A stretch of DNA of 64,000 bases from Sapria himalayana (GCA_029783825.1 JAREIK010005472.1:1-64000), one strand, 5' to 3'; shown: positions 21,841 through 35,180, counted from the first letter of the stretch. Notes: generated by a model from the sequence alone, not told the origin. A program made the numbers and translations.

Positions 21841-22930
21841 TAATGGCTAAAATCAAAATTCAAAAGTTAAAAATAAAAGGTCTAAAAGACACTAATGGGG
21901 TATGGCTAGATAAGGAAGTGGAAATAAAAAAAGAATTAGAAGTATTTTTTAAAAGTCATTTATGTGGGTCAAACACGAGTAGGAGACACACATTAATAGA
22001 AATATAAAGAGAAGAGTCACGGAAGAAGATATTAAAATATTAGAAGAAGCACCGAGAGAGGAAGAGTTGAAAGAGAGTATTTAGTGCCAACAAAGATAGT
22101 GCTTCAGGGCTAGATGGTTGGAACAATGGGTTTTTTTAACGCAGCTGACTCATTATCAAGAAAGAATTAATTGGAGCTATTACTTGGATTTTTGTGGGCG
22201 CAGAAATCAAAAAAGCATGGTTGAATTCTTATATTTTATTAATTCCTATTTAGGCGAATCACAATAGGCAGAGGACTTCAGGCCAATCAGTTTATGTAAT
22301 ATATTTATAAGATTTTAGCAAAAATAGTCCAAAATAGGCTAAGCAGGATCCTATCTAATATTGTGTCGACTGAGCAAGCAGGTTTTGTCAAAAATAGGTT
22401 GATGATGGAAAACATCAATCTAAACTCAGAAATGATAAGAGAAATAAGGGCTAAAGTAAGAGAATAGAACATAATTCTAAAACCCGACCTATCAAAAGCT
22501 TTTGATAGGGTGGAGTGGGATACATTATATTATCTAATGAAAAAAAAGGTTTCTCAGAATACTGTATATATTTAATTTATAGATGTGTCTCTAGTGCATG
22601 AGTAAGAATCCTAATTAATGGGTAGGCAGGTGAAGAATTCAGGCCATCAAGAGGACTTAGGTAGGGAGATCCGCTCTCGCCATCCTTATTTAATTTATAT
22701 TTAGAGTTACTTATAGTAAATCTTGAGGAAGTGAGAGTGGGAAATATTCCCTTTTAAGCAACCAAGACAAACACCACTTGTGAGCTGCTTAGCATATGCT
22801 GATGATGTAATAATCTTCACAAATGCTAGTAGCCGATCCTTGATAAACTTGATGAGGCTAATGCAAATATTGGAAAAAGAAACGGGACAAAAGCTTAATA
22901 GAACAAGTGTCAATTTATCATAGCAAAGAA
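21841..22930 (+). pseudogene. LINE B reverse transcriptase (frameshifted; YADD kept)
   Basis: Blocks in several frames: a KDSASGLDGWNNGFF-type fingers block (~22095), a QSRFCQK-type block with a following VDDGKH (~22380), motif A DLSKAFDRVEWDTLY (~22488), and motif C CLAYADDVIIFTNASS (~22790). Both catalytic aspartates of YADD are preserved, unlike in LINE A and D, but in-frame stops (for example near 22135, 22255 and 22575) and frame changes destroy the ORF. Confidence 0.85.
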
Positions 22931-23990
22931 AGCTTCAGAAATACAGCCCATAGGATTAAACGGGTTACGGGTTTCGCACAAGTAAAAGGAGCATTAATTT
23001 ACTTAGGTTGCCTGATTTATAAAGGAAGAGTTAAAGATGAATATCTAACCTTCCTGGTGGAAAAAATTAGACAAAGGATTGCAGTCTGGAAAGAAGACAT
23101 GCTAAGCATGACGGAAAGAATTACTCTGATTAGACATGTGTTAGAAAAGCTCCCTAGCTCATATTTTAATGGCAATTAAGCCACCAAAGACTACTATAAG
23201 AAAATTAGAAAGAGAGATGTCTAACTTTTTATGGTGTAAAAAAGAAGAAAAAAATAGATGCACTGGAAAAAATGGGAAGATTTATGTTATCCAAAGGAAG
23301 AAACAGGATTAGGTTTTCACATGTTTAAATGATACACCTAATGCTTGGGCTTGTAAAAACTGGTGGAGATTAAAAGAAAAAGATAGTCTCTGGGAATCAT
23401 GTATGAAGGCTAGATACGGGTTAAGCAATAAGGTTCTTAAAGACCCAAAAAAGTCATCGAATATTTGGAAACTTATGCGTAAGCAACAAAACATTGTTGA
23501 AAAACATATAATTTTAATCAATATTGGGTGGAAATGGACCTTGAACCCAAGCGGGAAATTTATATTAAGTAGTGCGAGGTAGTTGGTTAGAAACAAAAAG
23601 CCACCGCTTGTGATATTTGAAAGGGTATGGGAAAAGAGATTCCACAAAAAATAAATAACTTTATGTGGAAACTCCTCTCAAATGCCATCCCGGTTGATGT
23701 AAATATTCAGAAAAAAGGGATAAGATTAGCTTCGTGATGTGAATGTTTTCAACAAGAGATTGAAACAACGGATCACTTGTTCTCAATGGGGAAAATAGCA
23801 AAAAAATTATGGAATATTCTAGAAAAAGAGGTGAAAATAGAAAAAGCCATATGAAATTTTAAATATAGATTAGAAAGCCGGAGAAAAAAGCACACAAAGA
23901 ATAAAATTCTTAAATGGTTAAGAGAGTATATTCCACACATAACAATCTGGTACTTATGGAAAGCTAGGAATGCTAGCAGATTTGATGGTA
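22931..23990 (+). pseudogene. LINE B thumb and zf-RVT region (broken)
   Basis: 22907-23179 is open and encodes RIKRVTGFAQVKGALIYLGC, LIYKGRVKDEYLTFLVEKIR and MLSMTERITLIRHVLEKLPS. Later blocks are NAWACKNWWRLKEKDSLW (~23340) and NFMWKLLSNAIPVDVNIQKK (~23650), followed by a zf-RVT core with TTDHLFSMGKIAKKLWN (~23765) and HITIWYLWKARNASRFDG (~23935). The order matches LINE A and D. Stops at ~23725 and elsewhere break it. Confidence 0.82.
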
Positions 23991-24119
23991 TACCAATGAT
24001 TGTTAACAACATAATAGTATAGATTAAGAGGGAAATCTCTTTTATCTCAGCTTGTAGTCTGAGTAGAGTCAGAACATAAGACTAGATGAATATAAGAAAA
24101 AGATATGGGGCCTAACAAC

Positions 24120-24589
24120 TAGAGAAAAAAAATTACTAGTGTTAAAAATAACTAGCTGGGAAAAGCTCCCTCAAGGTAAATTAATGCTTAATACAGATAG
24201 GAGTTTTAAAAGAGACATGTGTATGGCATGGGGTGGAGGAGCAATAAAAAATGAGAAATGAAAAATAATAAAATCTTTTACAACAAGATGGAGAGCTTCC
24301 TCAGCATTACATGCAAAGATAATGGCTTTACATAAGGGTTTACAAATTTGTAAGGTCAACAGATACATAAATGTTCAGGTACAAGTAGATTCGAGTTTAT
24401 TGGTGGAAGTAACAATTAGAATAGAATTTTGAAGATTTGAGATGGATATTGTTAAAATAAAAAAGTTGTTAAAAGAATTGAAAGGAGAAATACAACATAT
24501 ATTTAGAGAGTCGAATGCTCTAGCAGATAAATTAGTAGAAGAGGATGTTAGAAAGGTTCGCAAGAATTTGATGAGAAAAGTATCCCTGA
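24120..24589 (+). pseudogene. LINE B RNase H domain (active-site Glu to Lys), tail continued at 27103
   Basis: Reading shows LMLNTDRSFKRDMCMAWGGG, SSALHAKIMALHKGLQICK, VQVDSSLLVEV and HIFRESNALADKLVEED. The HAE glutamate is Lys (HAKI), which would abolish catalysis, and a stop lies at ~24259. A solo LTR interrupts the frame at 24589/27103. The tail resumes as RYRGLINLDKIGCPYIR, which matches RFKGLTRLDKLGYPYIS in LINE D and so proves that the two parts were once continuous. Confidence 0.85.
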
Positions 24590-27102
24590 TGTAACACCCC
24601 AAACATTTTTTTAATGATTTTTTTATTTAATTTATGTTTAAGGTGTTTTAAGGTCCATCATGAATTTATAATAATTTTTAAGAATTATTTCTCAATTAAA
24701 GGGAATTTTAGGAAAAATATACCTGGTAAGGTCAAATTTTGAGCAGTTGACCGAAATAAAATTTTTAAAAATACCCAATTAATGAAATAAATTATAAAAA
24801 TTTTTATGAAGAAAATTAAGTCCAAATATATGTTATAAAAAAATTAATGAAGATACATAAATAAAAAATAATAAAAATATGTGAATAGTGAATCGGTAAG
24901 GAAAAGTCAACAGATTTTGTTGACCAAGGCCCAAAGAGACATTTTTAATAATTCCCACAGCCTTGGAAAAATTTACAAAAAACCATAAGGACTTAATTGG
25001 AATATTAAATTAATTATTAAAAATATCATGTCTCAGAAAATCGAGCAGAAAATGAAAGAAAAAAATTGAAGAACCTTAGGTTCTCCATTCGGCACTAAAT
25101 TGCTAGGTAAGAAAGAAAATTTTGTACCACCCAATTCCCATAAAAAAACTAAGATTTTTCATGGTGGGAGACTTCCAAAGATATATAAAAGCTCCATGAT
25201 TTTTAATTTTGGTTTTGCATGGTCTATATTGGAGGAAAGGGGCTGAAATGATGAATTGTTGTTGTTTGGAAGGTCAATTAAGACTGTTTAGAATTAATTA
25301 ATTGTTCTAATGTGTATGCTAGGTTGTAATTGTATTTTGAATGTATATAATGTGACCTATGAGATATGAATTAGGTCTGGTATGTTTAAAATTTAGAGAA
25401 AATGTATTTAGAAAGAAATTGAGGTTGTAATTAGTGGAATTAAGGGTAGAATTGATTAAATGTGAATTTCTGTTTGAAGGTCGACTTGGACAGAATCATA
25501 AAAGGATCTAATAACGAATATTAGGAAAAATTATATATAATTGGAAAGATATAGATGTTAGTGAAATTTTGCCACTGGTTTCAAGTATTTTTGATATCTG
25601 TAAAGATAGTTATGGGAAATATACTAACGGATGCGCAATAAAAAAATGAGTTTAGTGATTATACATTAGACATAAAAAATTAGTAGTGAAATTAAATATT
25701 AAAATAATAATTTTGGGTATTTAGATGTTAAAAGGCAGAATGTTAAAGGTAAGGAAAAAAGGATTTTTTTTAAAAAAAATTATTTAAAAAGCTCCGGTTA
25801 GGCGATTAAATAGAAATGGGTAAACGGCCTAATTGAGTAGTGAATAACAAGGTATGGCTTGTTATGATTTTGATGTTATCTTTATATTTATTTTTCTTGC
25901 ATAAATATTGGTATAGCAAAAAAGTTGGGGAAGGCTCACACATTCATGGTGAATAGCCTAGCTGAGCTTGGACTAATAAGGAGGTGAGTAAATTTATATC
26001 ATCATACTTGCAACTTTTGAAATGTATAGTAGTGTTTTAATTATTTGACTTGATCATAGTAATTGACTATGATTAAGACCCTGATAATTGAGAATTCATT
26101 GAATTTAATTTTTTATATGCCTACAAATCATGTGTCCTGATGATATTTATGTTGAGCACGGTCAGCTAACTCTTATTATATTTGGTGTTATATCTTATTG
26201 CATGCAGAGTACGGTCAACTATATTCTTTGATAGTGCCATTTTATCTCATAGTTGAGTATCGTCAGCTATAAGTTGTAATTGTTAATGTCATTATTGGTA
26301 GAATCATAGAAAGCCTAACTGATGGAATGTCATTAGGATATGTGCACATGGTACCCCCTCTGGTGTGGGAAAAAGCCGTGCCTTCCTAGAGAGGTGGTAA
26401 AACTCTAGGCATAGAACAGTGGCCCGTTCTAATGAATTCTTTGGTTGGAATGTACGAATTCTAGTATAAAGAAAAAGGAATGTACGGACTCCTAAATGAT
26501 AACGATATTTCTGTGTTTCAAACCTATAAATCTCATTTGATATTGTTATTCATATTGATGCTATTTGTTGCATAACCTATGTAGTGATGATTGATTGATT
26601 AAATATGACCATCCTTGTGAGTTGGCCTTGAGTATCTAGCCTCACAAGTATGGTGATATATTTTTACTCAGGAGTTATCTCACCCTCGTTGATTTCTTTT
26701 TTTTATCAGGGTAGACAAAGAAAGAGAATCCATGCATTTCTAGACCACTTGGATTTTTTTTGAAAAATGTAATGGATTATTATTTTGTTTATTTGGTGAA
26801 TAAGAGTCTAGGTTTCTAGAAGGCTCCATGGTGAATTAACTTAATTATTGGGTTAATTATTGAGTGAGATAAATTTTGCTTTTGATGAAACCTTATTTGA
26901 TATTTTTGATGAACTGTTGATGTCATTTTTGTTAGTGGAGACCATAGAGGTCAATAAGATTTATCATTGTTATAGAAATGAATAGATCATGCTGAAATTT
27001 TCAATAGAAATTATGGGACTTAGGCTTGCTACGGGTTTTGGTGGCCTTAAGCCTACCCATTCCCTAGCGTCGATCACAGCCTATAAAAGTGGGATTGTGA
27101 CA
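24590..27102. mobile_element. Solo LTR of a Ty3/gypsy-type retrotransposon, 2513 bp
   Basis: The element begins TGTAACACCCC and ends GATTGTGACA, so it has TG...CA termini, and it is flanked by a 5-bp target duplication, CCTGA, at 24585-24589 and 27103-27107. Removing it restores the LINE B ORF2 C-terminus. No gag, protease, integrase or RT is visible inside, so this is a solo LTR left by recombination between the two LTRs. Long LTRs with TGTAACACCC/GTGACA ends are typical of plant chromoviruses such as the Tekay/Del group; the clade is inferred. Orientation was not determined beyond the TATA candidate at 25182. Degenerate copies of GAGTACGGTCAGCTA occur at ~26152, 26205 and 26253. Confidence 0.88.
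25182..25190 (+). promoter_or_regulatory. Candidate TATA box of the solo LTR
   Basis: TATATAAAA lies about 590 bp into the element, followed by GCTCCATG. A single clean TATA box a few hundred bases from the start fits an LTR promoter on the plus strand with U3 to its left. There is no transcript evidence. Confidence 0.45.
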
Positions 27103-27194
27103 CCTGATAGGTATAGAGGCCTAATTAATTTAGATAAAATAGGTTGCCCATACATAAGAATTCAAAACAAAGATTTTAATGAGACTAATTAATT

Positions 27195-28930
27195 AGATAT
27201 AAAAGTAGAAGACAAAGCTTGAGCTAGTGTGGTAGTATTAATTTTATTGTGTTTATTATTTTCTGTGCAGGTATAATTATATACAGGAGAGGTAAGCACG
27301 CTTACACTGAGTCACCCCGGTCCTGAGGTGTGACCAATAAGCTTGGGATTTAAGCGGTTGTTGGTAGGGTTGGTAAAAGTGGTGATAATTGGTGTTAAAA
27401 TATTAGTCTGTGGGGTTGTGAGGTTGTGTGACAATCAATTTATGAGGTGGTAGGTAGTCTGTGTGAAAGTAGGTCAGTCAGTCTAAGGGGTGAAGGTCAG
27501 TCATTCTGTGTGGTTGTGGGTCAGCAACATAGATGATTGTGTGTCAATCAGTCTACGTGGTTGGGGGTTAGTCTGTGGGTTGTGTATCAGTCTGTTTATG
27601 AGTCAGTCTAAGGGATTGAGGGTCAGTAGGTCTGTGTGGTTGGGTATAATTTGTGTTATGAGTCAGTCGGTGCGGTTGTTTGTTGAAATCCTATCAGAGG
27701 CAGGTTAAATTTGAGTGTTAGTTTGGTCACTAGAAAGTTACTAGGTAGGTGGTGGAAGAGTATGTGTGCCTGTGTCTTTGCCTATATTAACGCAAGAATG
27801 GGAGAGTAGATATCAAACTAGTTTGGCATCATGATATAGGTAAAGGTAGAAGGTGGAGCGAAGGATTCATGGGTAGATAGCTTAATATTAAATATATAGA
27901 CTTGTAGTATGGGTTTATTTAATAATGTGCAAGGATAATAAAGAAGAGATCTTGCCATAAGAAAAAACTTGGAAGTGGGTCCGTTCTGATGTAGAATGGG
28001 TGGTTGTGGCAGTGTGATTTGGGTTTGCTGTTTGTGTCTTGTGTATGTGCTCTTGTGTTTTGACATGTAAAGTATTGTGTTAGTTATAAGAGTCTATAAT
28101 TCATTGTTGTATTAGGCAGTAAGTTAGTTGAGGATCTGTAAGCCTTGTTTTGAAAGTGAAATGTTTGTTAAAAGTGAGGATTAAAGTAGGCAGAAATGGC
28201 AGCATGCTGGCATATGTGTCTGGTGTGTCTCAAAAGAGTCTACAAGCATCGAGCAAAGCGTCAAGCAAAGGAGCAGAAAGTATACAGAGAAGACAGGAGG
28301 CTGAGCAGAGGAATAGAATACTTAAAGTGTGAATGAAAGCTGAGAGACTCAAGAGGACTAGAAGATAGGCAGAATAATGTGGGTAGAAAAAGGCATCTAG
28401 CAAGGCACAGAATGAGGGTTGTAGTGTGCGGTAGTTTTGTTTTGCTTTTGATTTCTTCTTTTCGGCCTCACTTGTGAACTTGATTGACAATGTGTTAAGG
28501 GGGTGGGGGAAAGCGGAAAAAAAGGGTAGGTATAGGGCAAAATATATATAGTCTTGGTATGTATTTCTGTTGAACAGGGGTGGAAGCTGAAAAAGGTGAT
28601 AAGGAAGTAGAAAAAGAAGCTATGTGAAGGTAGCAAAATAGGCTATGGGAAGGCAAGGAGGAAAGCAAGAAATATACTTAAAAGGACAAAGATTATGAAA
28701 CCACAGCATAGCCATAATAGCAAACAGAACACTCGGATAGTTAATCATATAAAATGTATGATTATATGGGTTAAAACCTAAATTTAATGATTAATTAGAT
28801 GGATATCTGATAGGGGTATATAGGATGCTAAGAAAAGGTGTAAGGGGTAACGGGTAGCAAGGAAGTAAGTTGTAAAAATGGTATTCCTCCGCCAAAAGAG
28901 AGGGTTAATATTAATAAAATAAACTTTGAC
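27195..28930 (+). other. LINE B 3'UTR and 3' terminus
   Basis: Follows the ORF2 stop at about 27190. It starts with a block holding GGTCCTGAGGTGTGACC (27321), nearly shared with LINE A, then a G-rich repetitive tract and AT-rich sequence. The final signature at 28840-28930 includes AATAAAATAAACTTTG, a canonical AATAAA about 15 bases before satellite begins. The minus-strand reading frames here have no recognisable domain. Confidence 0.75.
27350..27710 (+). repeat. G/T-rich degenerate tandem repeats in LINE B 3'UTR
   Basis: Recurring words GGTCAGTC, GTCTGTGTGGTTG and GAGTCAGTCTAAGGG are spaced about 30-60 bases apart, giving a purine/T strand with almost no C outside CAGTC. LINE 3'UTRs commonly hold G-rich tracts, and LINE D has a comparable, longer one. 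There is no coding content. Confidence 0.6.
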
Positions 28931-31900
28931 AGAAAAAAGAATAATAGAATAAAAAGAATAAGTAGAATAAGAAGAAAAAAGAGAACGAGATGAATTAGAA
29001 AAATTAGTAGAATACGATGAATAAAAAGAATAAGTAAATAAAATTAAAAAGAATAAAAACAATAAGAAGAATAAGAAGAATAAGAAATATACCAAGAATA
29101 AAAAGATTAAAAAAATTAAAAGAATAAGAAGAATAAGATGAAAAGTAGAATAAGAATAAAACGAAGATTAAGAAGAAAAAGAAGAATAAAAAATAAGAAA
29201 ATAAGAAATAAGAAGAATAAAAAGAATAAAAAGAATAAAAAATAAGAATAATAAGAAGGATTAAAAGAATAAGAAGCATAAGAAGAATAAAAAGAATAAG
29301 AAGCATAAGAAGAATAAGAAGAAAAGAAGAAAGATAAATAAATAATAAGATGAATACCATACCAAGAATAAGAAGAATAATAATAAATGAGAATAAATAG
29401 AAGAATAAGTAGAATAAGATAAATAAGAAGAAAATAAGAAAAAGAGAAAAAAGAATTATAAAAAATAACTAGAATAAAAGAATAAGAAGAATAAGAAGAA
29501 AGAAAATAATAGGAAGAATAAGAAAAATAAGAAGAATAAGAAGTATAAGAAAAATAAGAAGATATAAAGAATAGAAGAATAAGATGAATAAGAATAAGAA
29601 GAATAAGAAGAAAAGAAGAAAAGAAGAATAAGAAGAATAAGAAGAATAAGAAGATAAAGAAGATAAGAAGAATAAGAAGATAAGAAGAATAAGAAGAATA
29701 AGAAGAATAAGAAGATAAAGAAGAATAATAATAAGAAGAATAAGAAGAATAAGAAGAAATAGAAGAATAAGAAGAATAAGAAGAATAAGAAGATAAGAAT
29801 AATATAATAATAATAAGAATAAGAAGAATAAGAAGTAGAAGAATAATAAGAAGAATAAAAAAATAAGAATAATAAGAAGTGTAAGAAGAATATAAGATAA
29901 GAATAATAAGAAGAAAAGAATAATAAGAATAAGATGAATATGATGAATAAGAAGAATAAAAAGAATAAGAGCATAGGAAGAATGAGAAGCATAAGAAGAA
30001 TAAGAAGAATAAGAAGAATAAGAAGAGGAAAAAGAATAATAAGTTGAATTAGATAAATAAGTAGAATAAGATGAATAAGAATAATAAGAAGAATAATAAA
30101 ATTAATAAGAATGTGAATAATAAGAAGAATTAGAAGAATAAAAGGATAATAAGAATGAGAAGATAAAAAGATTAAGAATAATAAAAAGAATTAGCAGAAT
30201 AAGAAGAATAAAATGAATAATAAAAAGAAAAGAAGAATAAAAAGAAAAGGAAGAATAAGAAGTATAAGGAGAATAAAAATTATAAAAAGAATAAGAACAA
30301 TAAGTTGAATAATAAGAATAGATGAATACCAGGAATACCCTGAATAAAAAGAATAAGAAGAATAAGAAGGAAAGAAGTATAAGAAGTAAAAAAAATAAGA
30401 AGAATATAAATATTAAAAAATAAGTAGAAAAAGAAGAATAAAAATAATAAGAAGAATAAGATGAATAAAAAAAATGAAAAAATTTTGATTAATTAGAAGA
30501 ATAAAAAGAATAATAAGAATAGAATGAATAAGAAGTATAATAATAATAAGAAAAATAAAATAAGAAGAATAAGTAGAGGAAATATAATAGAAGAATAAAA
30601 AGAATAAGAAGAATAAGAATAATAGGAAGAATAACAATAATAAGAAGAATAAGAAACAATAAAAAAATTAAGAGAATAAGAATAAAAAGAAGAATAAGAA
30701 TAATTAGAATAATAAAAAAAAATAAGAATAAGAAGAATTAGAAGAAAAAGAAGAAAACAAAGTTTATAAAGAAAAGAAGAATAAGAAGCATAAGAAGAAT
30801 AAAAAGAATAAATTGAAGAAGAAGAAAAGTAGAGTAAGAAGAATAAGAAGAATAAACGAACAAGATGAATTAGAAAAATTAGAAGAATAAGATGAATAAG
30901 AAGAATTAGTAGAATATAAAATTAATAATAATAAGAATAATAAAAATGAGAAGAATAAGAAGAAAACCAAGAATAAAAAGATTAAGAAAATTAAAATAAT
31001 TAGAAGAATAAGAAGAATAATAGAATAAGAAGAATAAGAAGAAAAGTATAATAAGAAAAAAAAGAAGATTAAGAAGAAAAAAGAAACATAAAAAGAATAT
31101 AAAGAATAAAAGAATAAGATGAATAGTAAAAATAATATAATAGAGGACATAAGAAGAATAATAAGAATAATAAAAATAAAAATAATAAGAAGCATAAGAA
31201 GAATAAGAAGAATAAGAAGAATAATAAGAATAATAAATAAAAAAAGAAGAATAAGAAGAATAAGATCAATATCAAGAATATTATGAATAAGAAGAATAAG
31301 AATAAACGTGAATAATTAGAAGAATACGTAGAATAAATAGAATAAAAAGAAAAAGAATAAGAGAAAAAAGAAGAATAAAGGAATAAAAAGAATAAGAAAA
31401 ATAATCAGAATAAGAAGAATAACGAAAAATAAGACGATAAGAAAAATAAGAAGAATAAGAATATTAAGAAGAATAAGAAAAATAAGAAGAATAAGAAGAA
31501 TTAGAAAAAATAAGAAGAATAAGAAGAATAATAAGATTAATAAGAATAATAAGATTAATAAGAATAAGAAGAATGAGAAGAATAAGATAGAAGATAAGAA
31601 GAATAACAAGGATAAAAAAATTTTAAAATATATAGTTTAAGAAGAATAAAAAGAATAAGAAGAATAAGAAGCAGAAGAAGAATATGAATAATAAAAAGAA
31701 TAAGAAAATAGATGAATATCATGAATAGAATGAATAAGCAGAATAAGAATATTAAGAATATTAAAAAAAATATAAAGAATAGGAAGAATATGAAAAAAAG
31801 AAAAATAAGATGAATAAAATAATAAAAGAATATAGAAGAATAAGAAGAATAATAACAATAAGAGAATAAAAATCATAAGAAGATAAAAATAATATGAATA

Positions 31901-34900
31901 AGAAGAATAACAAGAATACCAGGAAAAAGAAGAAAAAGAAAAATAAGAATAAAAAAATGAATAAGAAGAATAGGATGAATAAGACATATAATAAGATTAT
32001 GAAAAAAAGAACAATAAGAAGAATAAGAAGAATAAAAAGAAAGTATAATAATAATAAAATAAGATTAAGAAAGAAAAAGAAGAATAAAAAGAATATTAAG
32101 AATAAATAAGGATAAAAATAAAAAGAAGCATAAGATAATAAGAATAATATGAATAATAAGAAAAATAAGAAGCATAAGAAGAATAAGAAGAATAAGTAGA
32201 ATAATAACAATAAGAAATAATAAGAATAAGAAGATAAGAAAAAAAAATAAGAAAACAAAGTATATAAAGAATAAGAACAATAAGAAGCATACAAATTAAT
32301 CAAAGAATAAATTGAAGAAGCAGAAAAGTAAAGTAAGAAGAAGAATAAAATGAACAAGATGAATTAGAAAAATTAGAAGAATAAGATGAATAAGAAGAAT
32401 TAGTAGAATAATAAAATTAATAAAAATAAGAATAATAAGAAGAATGAGAAAAATAAGAAGAATACCAAGAATAAAAAGGTTAAGAAAACTTAAAAGAATA
32501 AGAAGAATAAGAAGAATAAAAAGAATAATAAGAATAAGAAGAATACGAAAAAAAGTATAATAAGAAAAAAAAAGAATATTAAGAAGAAAAAAAAGAATAA
32601 AAAGAATATAAAGAATAAAAAGAATAAGAAGAATAGTAAGTATAAATATAATAATAAGCATAAAAAGAATATGAAGAATAAAAAGAATAAAAATAATAAG
32701 AAACATAAGATGAATAAGAAGAATAATAAGAATAAGAAGAATAAGAATAATAAAAAGAATAAGATGACTAAGATGAATACCAAGAATACCATGAATAGAA
32801 GAATAAGAATAAACCTAATAATTAGAAGAATAACTAGAATAAGTAGAATAAGAAGAAAAAAGAATAGCAGAAAAAAAGATTAAAAGAATAAAAGAATAAG
32901 AAAAATAAGAAGATAAAAAAAATAAGATGAATAAGAAAAATAAGAAGAATAAGAAAAACAAGAAGAATAAGGAAAATAAGAATAATAAGAAAAATAAGAA
33001 GAATAAGAAAATAAGAAAAAAGATAATATAAGAATAAGAAGAATAATAAGATTAAAATAATAAGAACAATAAGAAGAATGAGAAGAATAAGAAAGATATA
33101 ATAAGGAAAAAGAGTATTTAAAATATATAGTTTAAGAAGATAAGAAAAAAAAGAGAAAGAAGTAAGAAGCAAAAAAGAATAAGAAGAATAAAAGAATAAG
33201 AAAATAGTTGAATATCAAGAATAACATGAATAAGCAGAATAAGAATAAAAAAATAATAAGAATAATTAGAAAAATATTTAGAATAGGAAGAATAAGAAAA
33301 ACTAAGAATAAGAGGATAAAATAATAAAAGAATATAGAAGAATAGAAGAATAAATAACAATAAGAAGAATAAAAATCAGAAGAAGATAAAGAATAATATA
33401 AATAAGAAGAATAACAAGAATACTACACAAAAAGAAGAATAAGAAGAATAATAAAAAAGAAAAAAAAAAGAATAAGAAGAATAGGATGAATAAGATGTAT
33501 AATAAGATTCTGAAGAAAAGAATAATAAGAAGAATAAGAAGAATAAGAAGAAAAATATAATAAGAAAAAAATGAAGATTAAGAAGAAAAGAAGAATAAAA
33601 AGACTATTAACAATAAAAAGAATAAGAAGAATAGGAAGAATAAAAATATATGAAGCATAAGAAGAATAAGAAGAATGAAAATAATACGAACCATGAAAAG
33701 AATAAGAAGAATAAGTAGGATAATAAGAATAAGAAGAATAAGATGAATAAGAAGAATAAGACGAAAAGAAGAATAAGAAGAATACCAAGAATACCATGAA
33801 TAAGAATATTAAGATTAAACGAGAATAATTAGAAGAAAAAGTAGAAAAAGTAGAATAAGAAGAATAGACAATAAGAGAAAAGAAAAATAAAAGAAGAATA
33901 AGAAGAATAATAAAATAATAATATAAAATTAGAAGAATAAGCAAAATAAGAAGAATAAAAAAAATAAGAAGAGAAAAGAAGAATTATAAAAATAAGAAGA
34001 ATAAGATGAATAATAAGAATAAGAAGAAAAATAAGATTAATAAGAATAAGAACAAAAAGAAGAATGAGATGAATAAGAAGAATAATAAAGAAAAAAAAGA
34101 TTTAAAAAATATAGTTTAAGAGAAGAATAAGAAGCAAAAGAAGAATAAGAAGAATAAAAAGAATAAGAAAATAGATGAATATCAAGAATAACATGAATAA
34201 GTAGAATAAGAATAATTAGAAAAAATATATAGAATAGGAAGAATAAGAAAAATAGACAGAATAAGAGGAATAAAATTATAAAAGAATTAAGAAGACAAAG
34301 AAGAATAATAATAATGAGAAGAATAAAATTATAAGAAGATAAGAATAATATGAATTAGAAGAATAACAGAATACCATGAAAAAGAAGAATAAAAAGAATA
34401 AGAAGAATAATAAAAATAAGATGAAAAAGAAGAATAGGATGAATAAGACGCATAATAAGATTATGAAGAAAAGAAGAATAAGAACAATAAGATGAATAAG
34501 AAGTTTAAAAATAATAAAAATAAAAAGAAAAGTAAGAAAAGTAAGAAAAAGTAAGAAGCATAAGAAGAATAAAGAAGAATAAGAAGAATAAAGTGAATAA
34601 GAATAAAAGTAGAGTAGGAAAAATAAGAAGAATAAAAAGACAAGATTAATTATAAAAATTAGATGAATAAGATGAATTAGTAGAATAATAAAATTTAAAA
34701 TAATTAGAATAATAAGAATAAAGAGAAGAATAAGAAGAATACCAAGAACGAAAAGTTTAAGAAAAATTAAAAGAATAAGAAGAATAAGAAGAATAAGAAG
34801 AATAAGATGTATAAGAAGTATAAGAAGTATAAGAAGAATATGAAGAATAACAAGAAGAATAAGAATAAGAATAAAAGAAGAGTAAAAAAAAAGAAGTATA

Positions 34901-35139
34901 GAAGAATAAGAAGAATAAAAAAAATAAGAAGAATAAGAAGTGTAAAAAGAATTAGATGAATAATATGAATAAGAATAATAAGAAGGATAATAAGAATAAG
35001 AATAATAAGCATAAAAATAAGATTAAGAAAATAAGAAGAATAAGACGACTAAGAAGAATAAAGAAGAAAATAAAAAAATAGAAGAATAAAAATAATAAGA
35101 AGCATAGGAAGAATTAGAAGAATAAAAGAAGAAGAAGAA

Positions 35140-35180
<41 letters not shown>

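Larger units (their letters stand above)
21841..28930 (+). mobile_element. LINE B: 5'-truncated LINE, split by a solo LTR
   Basis: A plus-strand LINE that starts in the linker between endonuclease and RT (MAKIKIQKLKIKGLKDTNG) and runs through RT, thumb, zf-RVT and RNase H. It is interrupted at 24589/27103 by a 2.5 kb solo LTR, then resumes with the last ORF2 codons and a 1.7 kb 3'UTR. The 3' terminus at 28840-28930 carries the family signature in sense (AATGGTATTCCTCCGCC, then AAAAGAGAGGGTTAATATTA, then AATAAAATAAACTTTG) and passes straight into the 9.6 kb satellite block. Without the LTR the element is ~4.6 kb. Confidence 0.88.

Noticed and set aside
21195..24589. Twin-priming inversion of a single LINE at 21.8 kb
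   Set aside because: Both sides contain zf-RVT and RNase H, so they are two separate copies and not the halves of one.
24590..27102. Full-length LTR retrotransposon
   Set aside because: No second LTR, primer-binding site or gag-pol sequence lies between the target duplications; only one LTR-like unit is present.
28150..28636. Small frames on both strands near 28.2-28.6 kb
   Set aside because: Within the LINE B 3'UTR, overlapping on opposite strands, no recognisable domain.
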